Source: Candidatus Methanophagales archaeon
Lineage (GTDB): Archaea; Halobacteriota; Syntropharchaeia; Alkanophagales; Methanospirareceae
DNA length: 51,216 nt
Direction of reading: 5' to 3'
NCBI GenBank assembly: GCA_025435355.1
Contig: JANJFQ010000003.1
Coordinates: 1 to 51,216 of the forward strand
Shown here: positions 18,256 through 27,825 of the stretch, piece by piece
How positions within the stretch are numbered: position 1 is the first letter of the stretch
Layout: every line of letters begins with the position of its first letter
Position numbers and translations under genes: made by a program
The notes under the pieces: generated by a model
What the model saw: the letters and a program-made list of their open reading frames with translations, nothing else
The model's database searches: none
What the model was told of the DNA's origin: nothing

Positions 18256-19815
18256 CTAAGAAATTATCTTCTCAGGATATAATCTTTTCGCTGCTGATAA
18301 AACTTCCGCGATTTCTCTCCCCTCTTTCATTTCCGCCCCCATCTCTTCCTTATTCAGTATAAACGGCTCGTCCAGTATTATTTTCGCTTCGTTAAGCACC
18401 ATCGTTGACCAGCTAACACTTCTCACGTGTGACCCGTACCCTTTCAACATCTCAACCTTGAAAAAGTCCCTCGTATGCTCAGGTGCATTATCCAATGCAT
18501 ATTTTACTCTATCGGATAAAGAAGACCAATCAACCTGCGGCAGTTCTTTCTTTGCAAATGCCAGCGACTCCTTCGGATTGAAAAGACAACTACCTTTTGT
18601 ACTCTCTTCTTCGTCCACAATGTAGTACAGCACGCTCTCATCCAGCAATGCATACTGGTTACAAATGCTTATTCCTTCAAAGGCGCTTTTTGGCTCATAA
18701 TTCACAAGCAGTGCCAGTTTCGTCACCCAGTCTATCCCATCCACATATTCTTCCACTCGCCGAGCTTCCAGCTTCTCTATCACTTCCTCTAAACTCCTTT
18801 TACCTATTTCATCCCACTTTCCTTCTTCTCCCATCTCTTCATACATCTTCTCTATTCCCTCGAGATAAAACCGGAGAATAGAAACGGCATCTGTCATCTC
18901 CTCGTTCTTCAACTTTATCTTCCACTCGCATTCCTGTGTATCCGCTGATATTTTCTTGAATGCCCTCACCGGGTCGTCTATCTCCGGCGCATCGTCCAGG
19001 AAGCCCAATTCAAATGCACAAATTACCATCGCTTGCGCGACATCACGCAAGAAAATTGCGTATTCGGAACGAAGTGCCTCATAATGTATATCGTGCAGTC
19101 GCCAGTATTGACGTGCCGCATGAGGCTGGTCTCTCGTGTTCAAGATGCCTCTACCCGAGGTAGTGGCAAGAGAAGACTTCTGAACAACAAACATCGCTCT
19201 TGGCGAAATAACAAACTTCACCCCTTCTTTACCAATGGTGTCCCCGGAAACAACATCCCCGGACCCAGTGAACAATATTCTCGTGACGACCCAGGGTATT
19301 AGCGCTTTTTCTACACGACTCCAATCCTTGCACGCCTCTCTTTTTGTTATTATATTCCCGTGCGTAGAATAGGTCTTGGTTTTTACTTTTTTACCTTTGC
19401 CATCGCTACTACGATTGGCGACATTATTTTTATGAACAACCACTTTCTTCTTTAAAGCCAGACTTGCCTCCCTTGACCCCACAAAAGCATATATCTCTGA
19501 TGCTTTATCGTATGCCACGGCATCAAAGGGATTATTGTAAGAGGGTGTCGCTATTTCAAGATGCCCCATATCGTTATAAATCCGACAGCCGTTATCACCA
19601 TACGAAGACGTTATCCTCGATTCATGCGCTTCTTGAGATACCTCCGTAATTAGGTCCCACATTACATCCCTTGAAAATCCTCTCCTTTTTAAACCTTGAA
19701 TCGCGGCGTTAGCGAGCAGAGAAGGATTTGAAATCGCTTTTGCACTCACGGGATATTCCTGCTCTATTCCTCTTATCTTATTTTCTGTTCCTCCTTCCTT
19801 CTTTCTCGCACTCAT
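18256..19815 (-). CDS. dop: Dop/PafA superfamily protein, Dop-like (deamidase/depupylase homologue)
   Basis: 'IRGIEQEYPV', 'CRIYNDMGHLEIATP' (catalytic Asp retained), 'VVVHKNNV', 'GILNTRDQPHA', 'NAPEHTRDFFKVEMLKGYGSHVRSVSWSTMVLN', which parallels Dop '[33 protein letters not shown]'. Confidence 0.85.
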   Translation of the reverse strand: MSARKKEGGTENKIRGIEQEYPVSAKAISNPSLLANAAIQGLKRRGFSRDVMWDLITEVSQEAHESRITSSYGDNGCRIYNDMGHLEIATPSYNNPFDAVAYDKASEIYAFVGSREASLALKKKVVVHKNNVANRSSDGKGKKVKTKTYSTHGNIITKREACKDWSRVEKALIPWVVTRILFTGSGDVVSGDTIGKEGVKFVISPRAMFVVQKSSLATTSGRGILNTRDQPHAARQYWRLHDIHYEALRSEYAIFLRDVAQAMVICAFELGFLDDAPEIDDPVRAFKKISADTQECEWKIKLKNEEMTDAVSILRFYLEGIEKMYEEMGEEGKWDEIGKRSLEEVIEKLEARRVEEYVDGIDWVTKLALLVNYEPKSAFEGISICNQYALLDESVLYYIVDEEESTKGSCLFNPKESLAFAKKELPQVDWSSLSDRVKYALDNAPEHTRDFFKVEMLKGYGSHVRSVSWSTMVLNEAKIILDEPFILNKEEMGAEMKEGREIAEVLSAAKRLYPEKIIS

Positions 19816-19973
19816 TAGCCTTTGTGGTAATTTTATTTTTATAAATTTTTTATCTTCGCATTCTATACCTTCCTAATTCAACAATAGTTACTGCATTCTC
19901 TAACTCTTTTACATCAAGGAGAGTTAGGAATTCTCTTAAAACTTTATCAACGCCCCAAAAACTTCATCTACCA

Positions 19974-21737
19974 TTATATCTCTTCTTCCTTTTCATTCCC
20001 CTTCTTCTCCTCTCTCCTTATCTCCTCTGCCTTCTCCTTTATACTCCCCCCATCCCACCCATCCAGTTCATCAAATCTATAAGTTTTGTTATTGGAATAC
20101 AGCAAATAGTCTAAATACGGATTCCTGACGATTCTGTTTCTTATTTCTCTGCTTATCTCCTCCTCCCAGCCCCTTATGTCCCCCTCCTCTGCAAGCAATC
20201 GCACGAGAACCTGCCTTGTTCCTTCCCCGCTCCTCCTCTCTCGCAAAAACACCACCACTGCACTTGGCATCCTCGCAAGTTCCGGATACCTCTCAAATAG
20301 CCTCGAATATTCTTCCCCAGTCGGCCTACTCACATCTATCCTTACCTTTGGCTCCCTGTTTATCGTTATCTTATTCCAGCTCAGGACAGCATTCTCGAAT
20401 TCTGACGCAAGTCTTACCCTTAGCTCGGCTCTCGAATCCTTTGGCGGGAACAATAACGCTTCCCCTATCTCCTCTTCCGTTAGTATTCGCTCCACCCCCA
20501 CCCTATCCACCACTTGCTCGTATAAGTCATAATCACAGAGATTGGCGAAATCAAACGATGCCGCTATCTCTTTCTCCACACGCTCATCCATCATGTATAT
20601 GCTCCGGTAATCAAACTTCCCCTTTGACGTGCATTTATATTCAAAATCATCTATCTCATTCTTTATCACCCATAACTTCATCACCCATTCTAAACGCCGC
20701 ACCACGTATGGGTCTTCAAGCAATCCCTGCTCGAATTTGTCACAAATCTTCTTGAACGTATCCAAAACGTATTTGTCCCAGTAAGATGTCTCTCGTTCCT
20801 CAAACAACTCCTCTATCACCGTAAGATAATAACAATTAAGATAATCAATCGCGGACTGAGTCCTCCCATTCATTAACTTTATCCGCCAATCACCTTCGGT
20901 ATTCACCGAAATATCTTTGAATGTTTGAAGCGGATTCCAGATGTCCTCTACATGCGAGATATTCCCTGTTTCTATTGCATCTATTACATACGATGTGAGG
21001 GCATTATTGAGCAGCCGTGTAACCTCAGAGCGAACACCCTCACCCGATGTAACATGGACACGATATTTATCCTTTGTACTCAACGGCTCGTCTCGTGTAG
21101 ATAATATAGGCCATTGAGAAGGCGACTCCGTGAGAACACGCTTCGAAACCATCGCTTTCGGCGAAATCACATATCTTATCCCTTCTTTTTCCGCTATAAA
21201 CCCGCCAGCGCCAAAGAATATCTTCCGAAGCACTAAAAACGGTATGAGCAAATTCTCTTTACCCGCAAATTTCTTCCTCTCCACCATGTATGATTCGTGC
21301 GTGCCCCGGCTATACCTCTTGTCTATCTCCACATTTGCTTTCCAGCATTGGATGCGTGCAGGGTTATTCCCTCTCTTCTTCAACTTTTCCCTGTATCTTT
21401 CATTTGCTTTCTCCACGCCTATCTGCATGTACAACTCCGACGCCTTATCGTATTTCAGCACCTCAAAAGCATTTCGGCATTCAGGCGTGGCTATCTCTAA
21501 GTGACCTCCAGTGCAGATGTAAATCCGAGAGCCATTTCTCAAAAAGCCATCGTTCCTCCTCCGTAACTTCGAGCATATCGCATCCGCTCCATCAAAAAAA
21601 GTATAATTCTCAAGTGCATGAATCACTTCATCCACATGATAAAATCTCGCATACCTGTACAAGCCAGGCGATTCTGAACTTATGCCCACTCTAAATTCGT
21701 GCTCTAACCCCTGCCATTTGTTCAAATCCTCCCCCAT
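19974..21737 (-). CDS. pafA: Dop/PafA superfamily protein, PafA-like (Pup ligase homologue); Cys at the catalytic Asp position
   Basis: 'WQGLEHEFRV', 'FLRNGSRIYICTGGHLEIATPEC' (cf. PafA '[23 protein letters not shown]'), 'LLIPFLVLRKIFFGAGG', 'PILSTRDEPLSTKDKYRVHV'. Start chosen at MGEDLNKWQG, 1 nt after the upstream ATPase stop. Confidence 0.85.
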   Translation of the reverse strand: MGEDLNKWQGLEHEFRVGISSESPGLYRYARFYHVDEVIHALENYTFFDGADAICSKLRRRNDGFLRNGSRIYICTGGHLEIATPECRNAFEVLKYDKASELYMQIGVEKANERYREKLKKRGNNPARIQCWKANVEIDKRYSRGTHESYMVERKKFAGKENLLIPFLVLRKIFFGAGGFIAEKEGIRYVISPKAMVSKRVLTESPSQWPILSTRDEPLSTKDKYRVHVTSGEGVRSEVTRLLNNALTSYVIDAIETGNISHVEDIWNPLQTFKDISVNTEGDWRIKLMNGRTQSAIDYLNCYYLTVIEELFEERETSYWDKYVLDTFKKICDKFEQGLLEDPYVVRRLEWVMKLWVIKNEIDDFEYKCTSKGKFDYRSIYMMDERVEKEIAASFDFANLCDYDLYEQVVDRVGVERILTEEEIGEALLFPPKDSRAELRVRLASEFENAVLSWNKITINREPKVRIDVSRPTGEEYSRLFERYPELARMPSAVVVFLRERRSGEGTRQVLVRLLAEEGDIRGWEEEISREIRNRIVRNPYLDYLLYSNNKTYRFDELDGWDGGSIKEKAEEIRREEKKGNEKEEEI

Positions 21738-21738
21738 T

Positions 21739-23373
21739 TTAAAAATGCATTCCCGTTTCTTCTTCCGGCATTCCCTCATACCCTGATGCTAATATCTCCT
21801 CCGCTCTTCTCTGCACAAACTTGTCAAATCCCTCTTTTAGGTGTCCCATGCTCACCCCTATATCCTCTATGCGTTTATACTTCTTCTGCAAATCATTCGT
21901 CTTGCTTCCCGCATCTAATATCACTTCAATTCTTTCATTATCCCACATTCTCTTCATATCCCCACTGCTGATATCTCCTTTTTTCAACATTAGCAATGTC
22001 CTCTCCTCCAATGCCTTATCCCTCGCATAGTTGAATATCTGGGCTATAAACCGCCCGGTTATCGTATCCGCCCTCCTTATCCGCCCTATTTCCGTCTCAA
22101 CATAAGTATCACTGTACATATAGCCGACCATCTCCCTAACCAGATACGCCCTCGCCTCTTCTTCTCCACCCCTTTCCTTTACCAGGTAGCAGTCAATAGG
22201 AATATTTTTAGCATATAAGGAGGCAATGGAATATGCAGCTTCCTTATCAGGTGCTGGAACCTCAATTATCTTGTCAAATCTCGCCCTGAATGCGGAATCT
22301 ATAAGATACAACCTGTTCGTCGCTCCTATCACCGTAAGGTGTGGATGCAGAGCATGGAAACCCTCCAACAGGTCCAGTAGTTGCCCGGTAACTCTCTCCG
22401 GCGCTCCCGAGGAACCTGTGTACATGCCCCTTTCCTGTGCTAACGCATCTATCTCGTCAAAGAAGATTACACCATAGTCATTTTCCCCTTCCTCTAATTT
22501 AGCGTTCGCAGTCTTGAACACCATTCTCACATTCTTCTCTGATTCGCCAAGCCACATGCTGAAAAGCTCTCCTGCTCCTACCTTCATAAATTCACAATTC
22601 GGTAATGCGGATGCCAACGCCTTTGCACACATCGTTTTCCCGCATCCTGGCGAACCATACAGAAGTATCTTTCTCGAACCTTCTCCATATTTTGTGTAAT
22701 CGTCAGGATTTATCATCGGAAGAACAATGCTCTTTATTAATTCCTGTTTTACCTCCTTCAAGCCCCCAATGTCATTAAAACTCACCTCAGGGCTCTTCGT
22801 GACTTCATAGCGGGAGAATTCCTTTGTCTTGTAACTCTTCTTTATGTCAAACGTGCCGGGGAGAAGTCCTACCTTCATCCCCTCTTTTATCTCTTCCTTC
22901 TCTTCTTCTCTTAGCTTTTTATATAATCTACCACGTCCTTTTCCCGTGGATATTTCAACTATCCATTCATCTTCAGTGTCGTCCTTCCTCAACTCCTCTA
23001 TCTCCCCCACCTCTAAATCCACCATCCGGTCATATACCTTCGTGATTCCTATGGTAAATCCACTGGGGTTATTCCTATCCGGGATGCGCCCTATGAAGAC
23101 ATATTTCCCTTCTTGTAGCTCCCTTATTTCTTCCTCAGTAAGCGTTCCGTATGGCAAAGCCTTTAACGCACCATTCAAATTCACGATGGCGCCCTCATCA
23201 GTCTTTTCCACTACGAATCCACAGTCTAAAGGCGGTGACCTCGCTTTTGACACAAGTTTCTCCAAATCAGCTTTATACGCTTCTGTCTCCTCGTATTTCC
23301 TCCTCAACCGCCGGTAGTCACTCTCTAACCGTTCATATTCGTATCTTGGAATATAGTCCACCCTTTCTCCCAT
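21739..23373 (-). CDS. Proteasomal AAA ATPase, ARC/Mpa-like (coiled coil - OB-like region - AAA)
   Basis: N-terminal coiled coil 'YEYERLESDYRRLRRKYEETEAYKADLEKLV'; 'VSFNDIGGLKEVKQELIKSIVLPM'; Walker A 'GSPGCGKTMCAKALA'; Walker B 'VIFFDEIDAL'. The C-terminal insert 'MVGYMYSDTYVETEIGRIRRADTITGRFIAQIFNYARDKAL' parallels Mpa 'VVDRMYAEIDDNRFLEV...SGAMIQNVVDRAKKNAI'. Confidence 0.85.
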   Translation of the reverse strand: MGERVDYIPRYEYERLESDYRRLRRKYEETEAYKADLEKLVSKARSPPLDCGFVVEKTDEGAIVNLNGALKALPYGTLTEEEIRELQEGKYVFIGRIPDRNNPSGFTIGITKVYDRMVDLEVGEIEELRKDDTEDEWIVEISTGKGRGRLYKKLREEEKEEIKEGMKVGLLPGTFDIKKSYKTKEFSRYEVTKSPEVSFNDIGGLKEVKQELIKSIVLPMINPDDYTKYGEGSRKILLYGSPGCGKTMCAKALASALPNCEFMKVGAGELFSMWLGESEKNVRMVFKTANAKLEEGENDYGVIFFDEIDALAQERGMYTGSSGAPERVTGQLLDLLEGFHALHPHLTVIGATNRLYLIDSAFRARFDKIIEVPAPDKEAAYSIASLYAKNIPIDCYLVKERGGEEEARAYLVREMVGYMYSDTYVETEIGRIRRADTITGRFIAQIFNYARDKALEERTLLMLKKGDISSGDMKRMWDNERIEVILDAGSKTNDLQKKYKRIEDIGVSMGHLKEGFDKFVQRRAEEILASGYEGMPEEETGMHF

Positions 23374-23399
23374 GTTTAATCCCCTTTTACAATATAAGA

Positions 23400-23425
23400 A
23401 TTGATTTTATAAAAATGCGATACCT
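23400..23425 (-). promoter_or_regulatory. Putative TATA element for the Pup-like operon
   Basis: Minus strand 'GCATTTTTATAAAATCAATTC' about 30-50 nt upstream of the ATPase start. Confidence 0.35.
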
Positions 23426-23492
23426 CGCTCTTGTTTTTACATAATTATATTTATAATATATAGATAGATAAATAGATGCTGGATGAGGAACG

Positions 23493-24551
23493 ATGAAAGA
23501 GGAGAAAAGAAAAATACAGCTCACAGGCGGTTCAACTCTCACTATATCGCTACCTATAAAATGGGCGAGAGAAGCGGGTTTAAAGCAAGGAGATGAGCTC
23601 TCTTTAATCCAACGCAGTGATAACTCCCTCGTCATAACACCGGAGAAGAAGGAAAAAGACCAGATAAAATCCGCTGAGTTCGAGTTCTCGGAGGAAGAAA
23701 GCTTTGAAGACAACTTCAGGTATCTTATCGCTTATTACCTCGTTGGATACGACCTCGTAAAGCTTTTATCTCCCAACGGTTTCGGGGCTGAAGAAAGGAA
23801 GAGGATAAAGGAGGAGGTGAGGAAGAGGCTGATAGGCATGGAGGTCGTTGGAGAATCGTCAAGGGAAATAGCACTCCAAAGCTTTTTAAAATACGAAGAT
23901 TTTACACTTAGAGATGCGATACGGAGCATGTCTGAAATAATATTGTCAATGCATGCAGATGCGATTTCTTCGCTCAAAGAAAGCGACGCGAACCTTGCGG
24001 AAGATGTTATAGAGCGCGATAACGAGATAGACAGATTTTATTTACTTATTGTAAGGCAGCTCAAAGCTGCGATGAGCGACCCCGATCTTGCAAGGAAGAT
24101 AGGCGTGGGCAGGCAGCGCGACAGCCTGGGATACAGGATAATAGCAAAGTGCATGGAGAGGATAGGCGACCATGTAGAGAATATAGCGAAGAATTCCTGG
24201 ATGATAAATCCAAAAAGCACCGTATCGGGACCTGTATCCTTCGGGGGCAAAAGCTTAGAAGGCATAAAGGAAATCGGCTTCCGTGCCGAAAACCTGTTCA
24301 ATAAGACTCTGGCTTCCTTATCGAATACGAATATGAAAGAGGCGAATGAAGCGATAAGGGATGCAAATGCGCTGATAAATAAGTTAGAGGGAATAAATGA
24401 GCGGGTTCTGGCAGAAGAGCTGAGTATTACAGATAAAATACACGTTCTTTCTATCCTGGAGAGTTTGGGAAGAATAGCGAAGTATTGCACAGATATAGCA
24501 GAGGTAACGATAAATAGGGGGACAAAAATAGCAGGAGAATTGGAGTTTTAA
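23493..24551 (+). CDS. AbrB/SpoVT-type DNA-binding plus PhoU-domain protein
   Basis: N-terminal 'RKIQLTGGSTLTISLPIKWAREAGLKQGDELSL' swapped-hairpin AbrB motif, followed by PhoU helical repeats. Confidence 0.82.
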   Translation: MKEEKRKIQLTGGSTLTISLPIKWAREAGLKQGDELSLIQRSDNSLVITPEKKEKDQIKSAEFEFSEEESFEDNFRYLIAYYLVGYDLVKLLSPNGFGAEERKRIKEEVRKRLIGMEVVGESSREIALQSFLKYEDFTLRDAIRSMSEIILSMHADAISSLKESDANLAEDVIERDNEIDRFYLLIVRQLKAAMSDPDLARKIGVGRQRDSLGYRIIAKCMERIGDHVENIAKNSWMINPKSTVSGPVSFGGKSLEGIKEIGFRAENLFNKTLASLSNTNMKEANEAIRDANALINKLEGINERVLAEELSITDKIHVLSILESLGRIAKYCTDIAEVTINRGTKIAGELEF

Positions 24552-24554
24552 GAT

Positions 24555-25898
24555 ATGTTAGAGAAGTTAAGCAGTTCGCTGAAGGAAACGATTCGGAAGA
24601 TAGCGATGGCGAAGAAGATAGACAAGCGTACGGTTGACGAGCTAGTGCGGGACATACAGCGGGCTTTGATTCAGGCAGACGTTAAGATTTCACTGGTGAA
24701 GGAGCTTTCGGATCGCATAAGAGAGCGCAGTTTGAAAGAGAAGATGGTGTTGAATCCGAGGGAGCACGTGATTAAGGTGGTCTATGAGGAGTTGATGAAC
24801 ATCATAGGAAAGAGCGTGGAAGTGCCTTTAGCCCCTCAGAAGATAATGATGGTGGGTTTGCATGGTACGGGAAAAACGTCATCATGTGCGAAACTTGCGA
24901 GGTATTTTCAAAAGAAGGGGTTAAAGCCTGCGGTTATCTGCGCTGACGTGTATAGACCAGCGGCATCCGACCAGTTAAGGCAACTGTGTGATAAAATAGG
25001 CGTTCCGTTTTACGACGGCGCGAATCTACCGGAAGGAAAAGATGTGATGCGCATAGTGAATGCAGGAATGAAAGAATTTGAGAAGTATGACGTTAAGATA
25101 GTGGATACCGCGGGAAGGCATGCTCTCGAGGAAGACATGATAGAAGAGATAAGAGAGATAGAAGAGATGATAAAGTCGGAACAGAGATTTCTTGTTCTGG
25201 ATGCGAGCATAGGGCAGCAGGCATCAGTGCAGGCGCGGGCTTTTGACGATGCAAGTGGAATTACCGGCATAATTATAACCAAGATGGATGGAACTGCGAA
25301 AGGAGGTGGTGCGCTTTCTGCGGTATCGGAGACGAATTCTGGAGTTGCATTTATAGGCACGGGGGAAAAGGTAGATGATTTTGAGAAATTTGAATCCGAT
25401 GGGTTCATCTCACGGTTGCTCGGGATGGGCGACATAAAGTCATTGATAGAGATGGCGGAGGAGAGTTTAAAGCCCGAGGATGTTGACGTTGACCTCTTAA
25501 AAGGGAAATTCACGTTAAATGTTTTGTATAAGCAGTTAGAAGCGGTGAAGAAAATGGGACCTTTGAAGAAATTAATGCAAATGATGCCATTAGGTGGGCT
25601 TGACATTGATTTCGACGATCAGATGTATCAAATTACGGAGGATAAATTGAAAACATTCAAGGCGATGATGGATTCGATGACGGTGGAAGAGCTGAACGAG
25701 CCGAAGATAATAGGTGGGTCGAGGTCAAGAAGAATAGCGAGGGGTTCGGGCACGACAACCGCGGAGGTAAACGAGCTGCTAAAATATCATCGGCTGATGC
25801 AAAAGATGATGAAGAGTTTAAGCACGGGAAGAGGAATGGGGAAAATACCGATGATGAAAGGGATGCCAATAGGTAAGATGATGAAGAGGATGAAGTGA
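24555..25898 (+). CDS. ffh: Signal recognition particle 54 kDa protein
   Basis: '[18 protein letters not shown]', '[16 protein letters not shown]', Met-rich M-domain C-terminus. Confidence 0.96.
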   Translation: MLEKLSSSLKETIRKIAMAKKIDKRTVDELVRDIQRALIQADVKISLVKELSDRIRERSLKEKMVLNPREHVIKVVYEELMNIIGKSVEVPLAPQKIMMVGLHGTGKTSSCAKLARYFQKKGLKPAVICADVYRPAASDQLRQLCDKIGVPFYDGANLPEGKDVMRIVNAGMKEFEKYDVKIVDTAGRHALEEDMIEEIREIEEMIKSEQRFLVLDASIGQQASVQARAFDDASGITGIIITKMDGTAKGGGALSAVSETNSGVAFIGTGEKVDDFEKFESDGFISRLLGMGDIKSLIEMAEESLKPEDVDVDLLKGKFTLNVLYKQLEAVKKMGPLKKLMQMMPLGGLDIDFDDQMYQITEDKLKTFKAMMDSMTVEELNEPKIIGGSRSRRIARGSGTTTAEVNELLKYHRLMQKMMKSLSTGRGMGKIPMMKGMPIGKMMKRMK

Positions 25899-26140
25899 AT
25901 GTAGTCATTCCAGTAATAAATTGCAAGTAATAAACCACGCGATTTCACGAGATTAACACAAGAAAAGGAGGTTTATAGGTGGCAAAATCACCGATGGAAC
26001 ACTGAAACCAGATTCCTATTATTGTTCTCTCGTGAAAATCTGTGTGATCTTGTGGTTATAATTTTCGGAATGACTATAGAAAAGCCACCCAGAACTCGCT
26101 TTGTTCAATTAAAAACTGCTGAATTCCTCGACTGAGACAT

Positions 26141-27085
26141 TCACCACCCCAAATCTACTCGCGGCTTTCCTGCTTCTAAAAATGTTTCGGCTATTCCATG
26201 GCCGAGTTCTCTGGCAAATACGCCAAATAACGACTCAAAAGGTGCTTTTCTTCCGTATTCAACGACTCTTGGCTTCCCTTCGATTCCTGCCATTTCCGCT
26301 GCGAGGTCAACGGCATCCTGAAAATTACCCAACTCATCTACCAACCCCATCTCTTTTGCCTGCCTGCCCGTGAGGATTCTGCCATCGGCAAGCTCTAAGA
26401 CCTCTCTCTCGTTCATCTGTCTTCCTTCCGCTACTGCTCGAACGAACTGAAAATAGATATCATCAATCATTTCCTGAAGGATTTCCCGCTCTTTTTCAGT
26501 CATATTTCTAAGCGGTGACCCGATGTCTTTATATTTACCGCTTTTAATGACATTAGCGCGTATCCCATACTTCTCAAGCAGCTCAGAGTACTGCAACTGT
26601 GAAAAAATCGCACCAATGCTCCCGGTTATTGTCCCGGGATTCGCAACTATTTTGTCTGACGCACAGGCAACGTAATACCCACCAGAAGTGGCTACATCGC
26701 TCATCGAAGTCACAACTACCTTCCCATTTTCTCGTGCTTTACACACCTCTTCGTGCAATTCTTGAGATGCAGCAGCGCTTCCACCAGGGCTATTTATCCT
26801 GAGTATGATTGCCTTTACAGAGGGGTCTTCGCCCGCACGTTTTATCTGCTTTGCAATATCGTCTGCACCTGATTCCGAACCAAATAGCCCAAGTCCACCT
26901 CTGCCACCCACGATTGCACCTTCAATGCTGATTATTGCTATTTTATCACCGCCTATACCACCGCTATCAAAAGGAGTTTTCGCTATAATAGCAATTCCGA
27001 GCACTGTGGAAATCAAACAAAGAGCTAATAGGAGCAAGGCAATGACCTTTTTTTTCTTTCCCATCACCGATTTAATGCTCTCCAT
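26141..27085 (-). CDS. sppA: Signal peptide peptidase SppA (S49)
   Basis: 'AIILRINSPGGSAAASQELHEEV', 'SDVATSGGYYVACASDKIVANPGTITGSIG'. Confidence 0.94.
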   Translation of the reverse strand: MESIKSVMGKKKKVIALLLLALCLISTVLGIAIIAKTPFDSGGIGGDKIAIISIEGAIVGGRGGLGLFGSESGADDIAKQIKRAGEDPSVKAIILRINSPGGSAAASQELHEEVCKARENGKVVVTSMSDVATSGGYYVACASDKIVANPGTITGSIGAIFSQLQYSELLEKYGIRANVIKSGKYKDIGSPLRNMTEKEREILQEMIDDIYFQFVRAVAEGRQMNEREVLELADGRILTGRQAKEMGLVDELGNFQDAVDLAAEMAGIEGKPRVVEYGRKAPFESLFGVFARELGHGIAETFLEAGKPRVDLGW

Positions 27086-27103
27086 TTAAACTCCTCCATA
27101 TAA

Positions 27104-27727
27104 TTATATCCCCAACATCAAAAAAATAGCAATTACGACTATAAACACCAGCACTATAAGAACCACAAATGGAAGAACGAGAGTTGCAATTGCCCTACCC
27201 GTTGAGAACTTATGTGCCTCTCTAATTGCGAGAACGTCCAGTATCAAAATCCAGATCGCTAAAATACCGCCCAAACCGATAGATATGAAGGCTCCCGCTA
27301 AACTACCAGAAAGTATGGAGATTAAACCAACTGGGGCTTGGAATATGTTTGGAAGCATAGCAAAACCCATTAGAACCAACATTTCTGTGAAAGCACCCTT
27401 TCCTCCAAGCATCTTTGCTACCACGTGAAGTATGCCCGCGATAACGACCCAGCCAATAAATCCGCTAACCACGCTTAAAATTATGGATGCAGCCGGTGAG
27501 AGCATCACTACTTCAAAACCCGGAGCAGCAGGTTCAAAACCCGGAAACTCTGCAAACATGGACATGAACACGCTTTGCGTTAATATGCTTCCTACTCCAC
27601 TACAAATACATGCAATTAGAACTATTATAGCTGCGATTGTTACTGATGTTCTCTCTTCTAACATTCGTCTAAATGAAGCAGCAGGGCTGAAAAAAGTCCC
27701 GGAAATATTTTCGAGCAAATCAGTCAT
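27104..27727 (-). CDS. Yip1-domain-like membrane protein
   Basis: 'FFSPAASFRRMLEE' followed by five hydrophobic helices. Confidence 0.65.
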   Translation of the reverse strand: MTDLLENISGTFFSPAASFRRMLEERTSVTIAAIIVLIACICSGVGSILTQSVFMSMFAEFPGFEPAAPGFEVVMLSPAASIILSVVSGFIGWVVIAGILHVVAKMLGGKGAFTEMLVLMGFAMLPNIFQAPVGLISILSGSLAGAFISIGLGGILAIWILILDVLAIREAHKFSTGRAIATLVLPFVVLIVLVFIVVIAIFLMLGI

Positions 27728-27825
27728 TTATTTTATCTCCTCTCCTTAGCACATTCATCCTTTATCGCCTGAGCCATCTCCTCATTGTAATTGCAAAATG
27801 CAGAATGCAAATTGAAAAATACATC

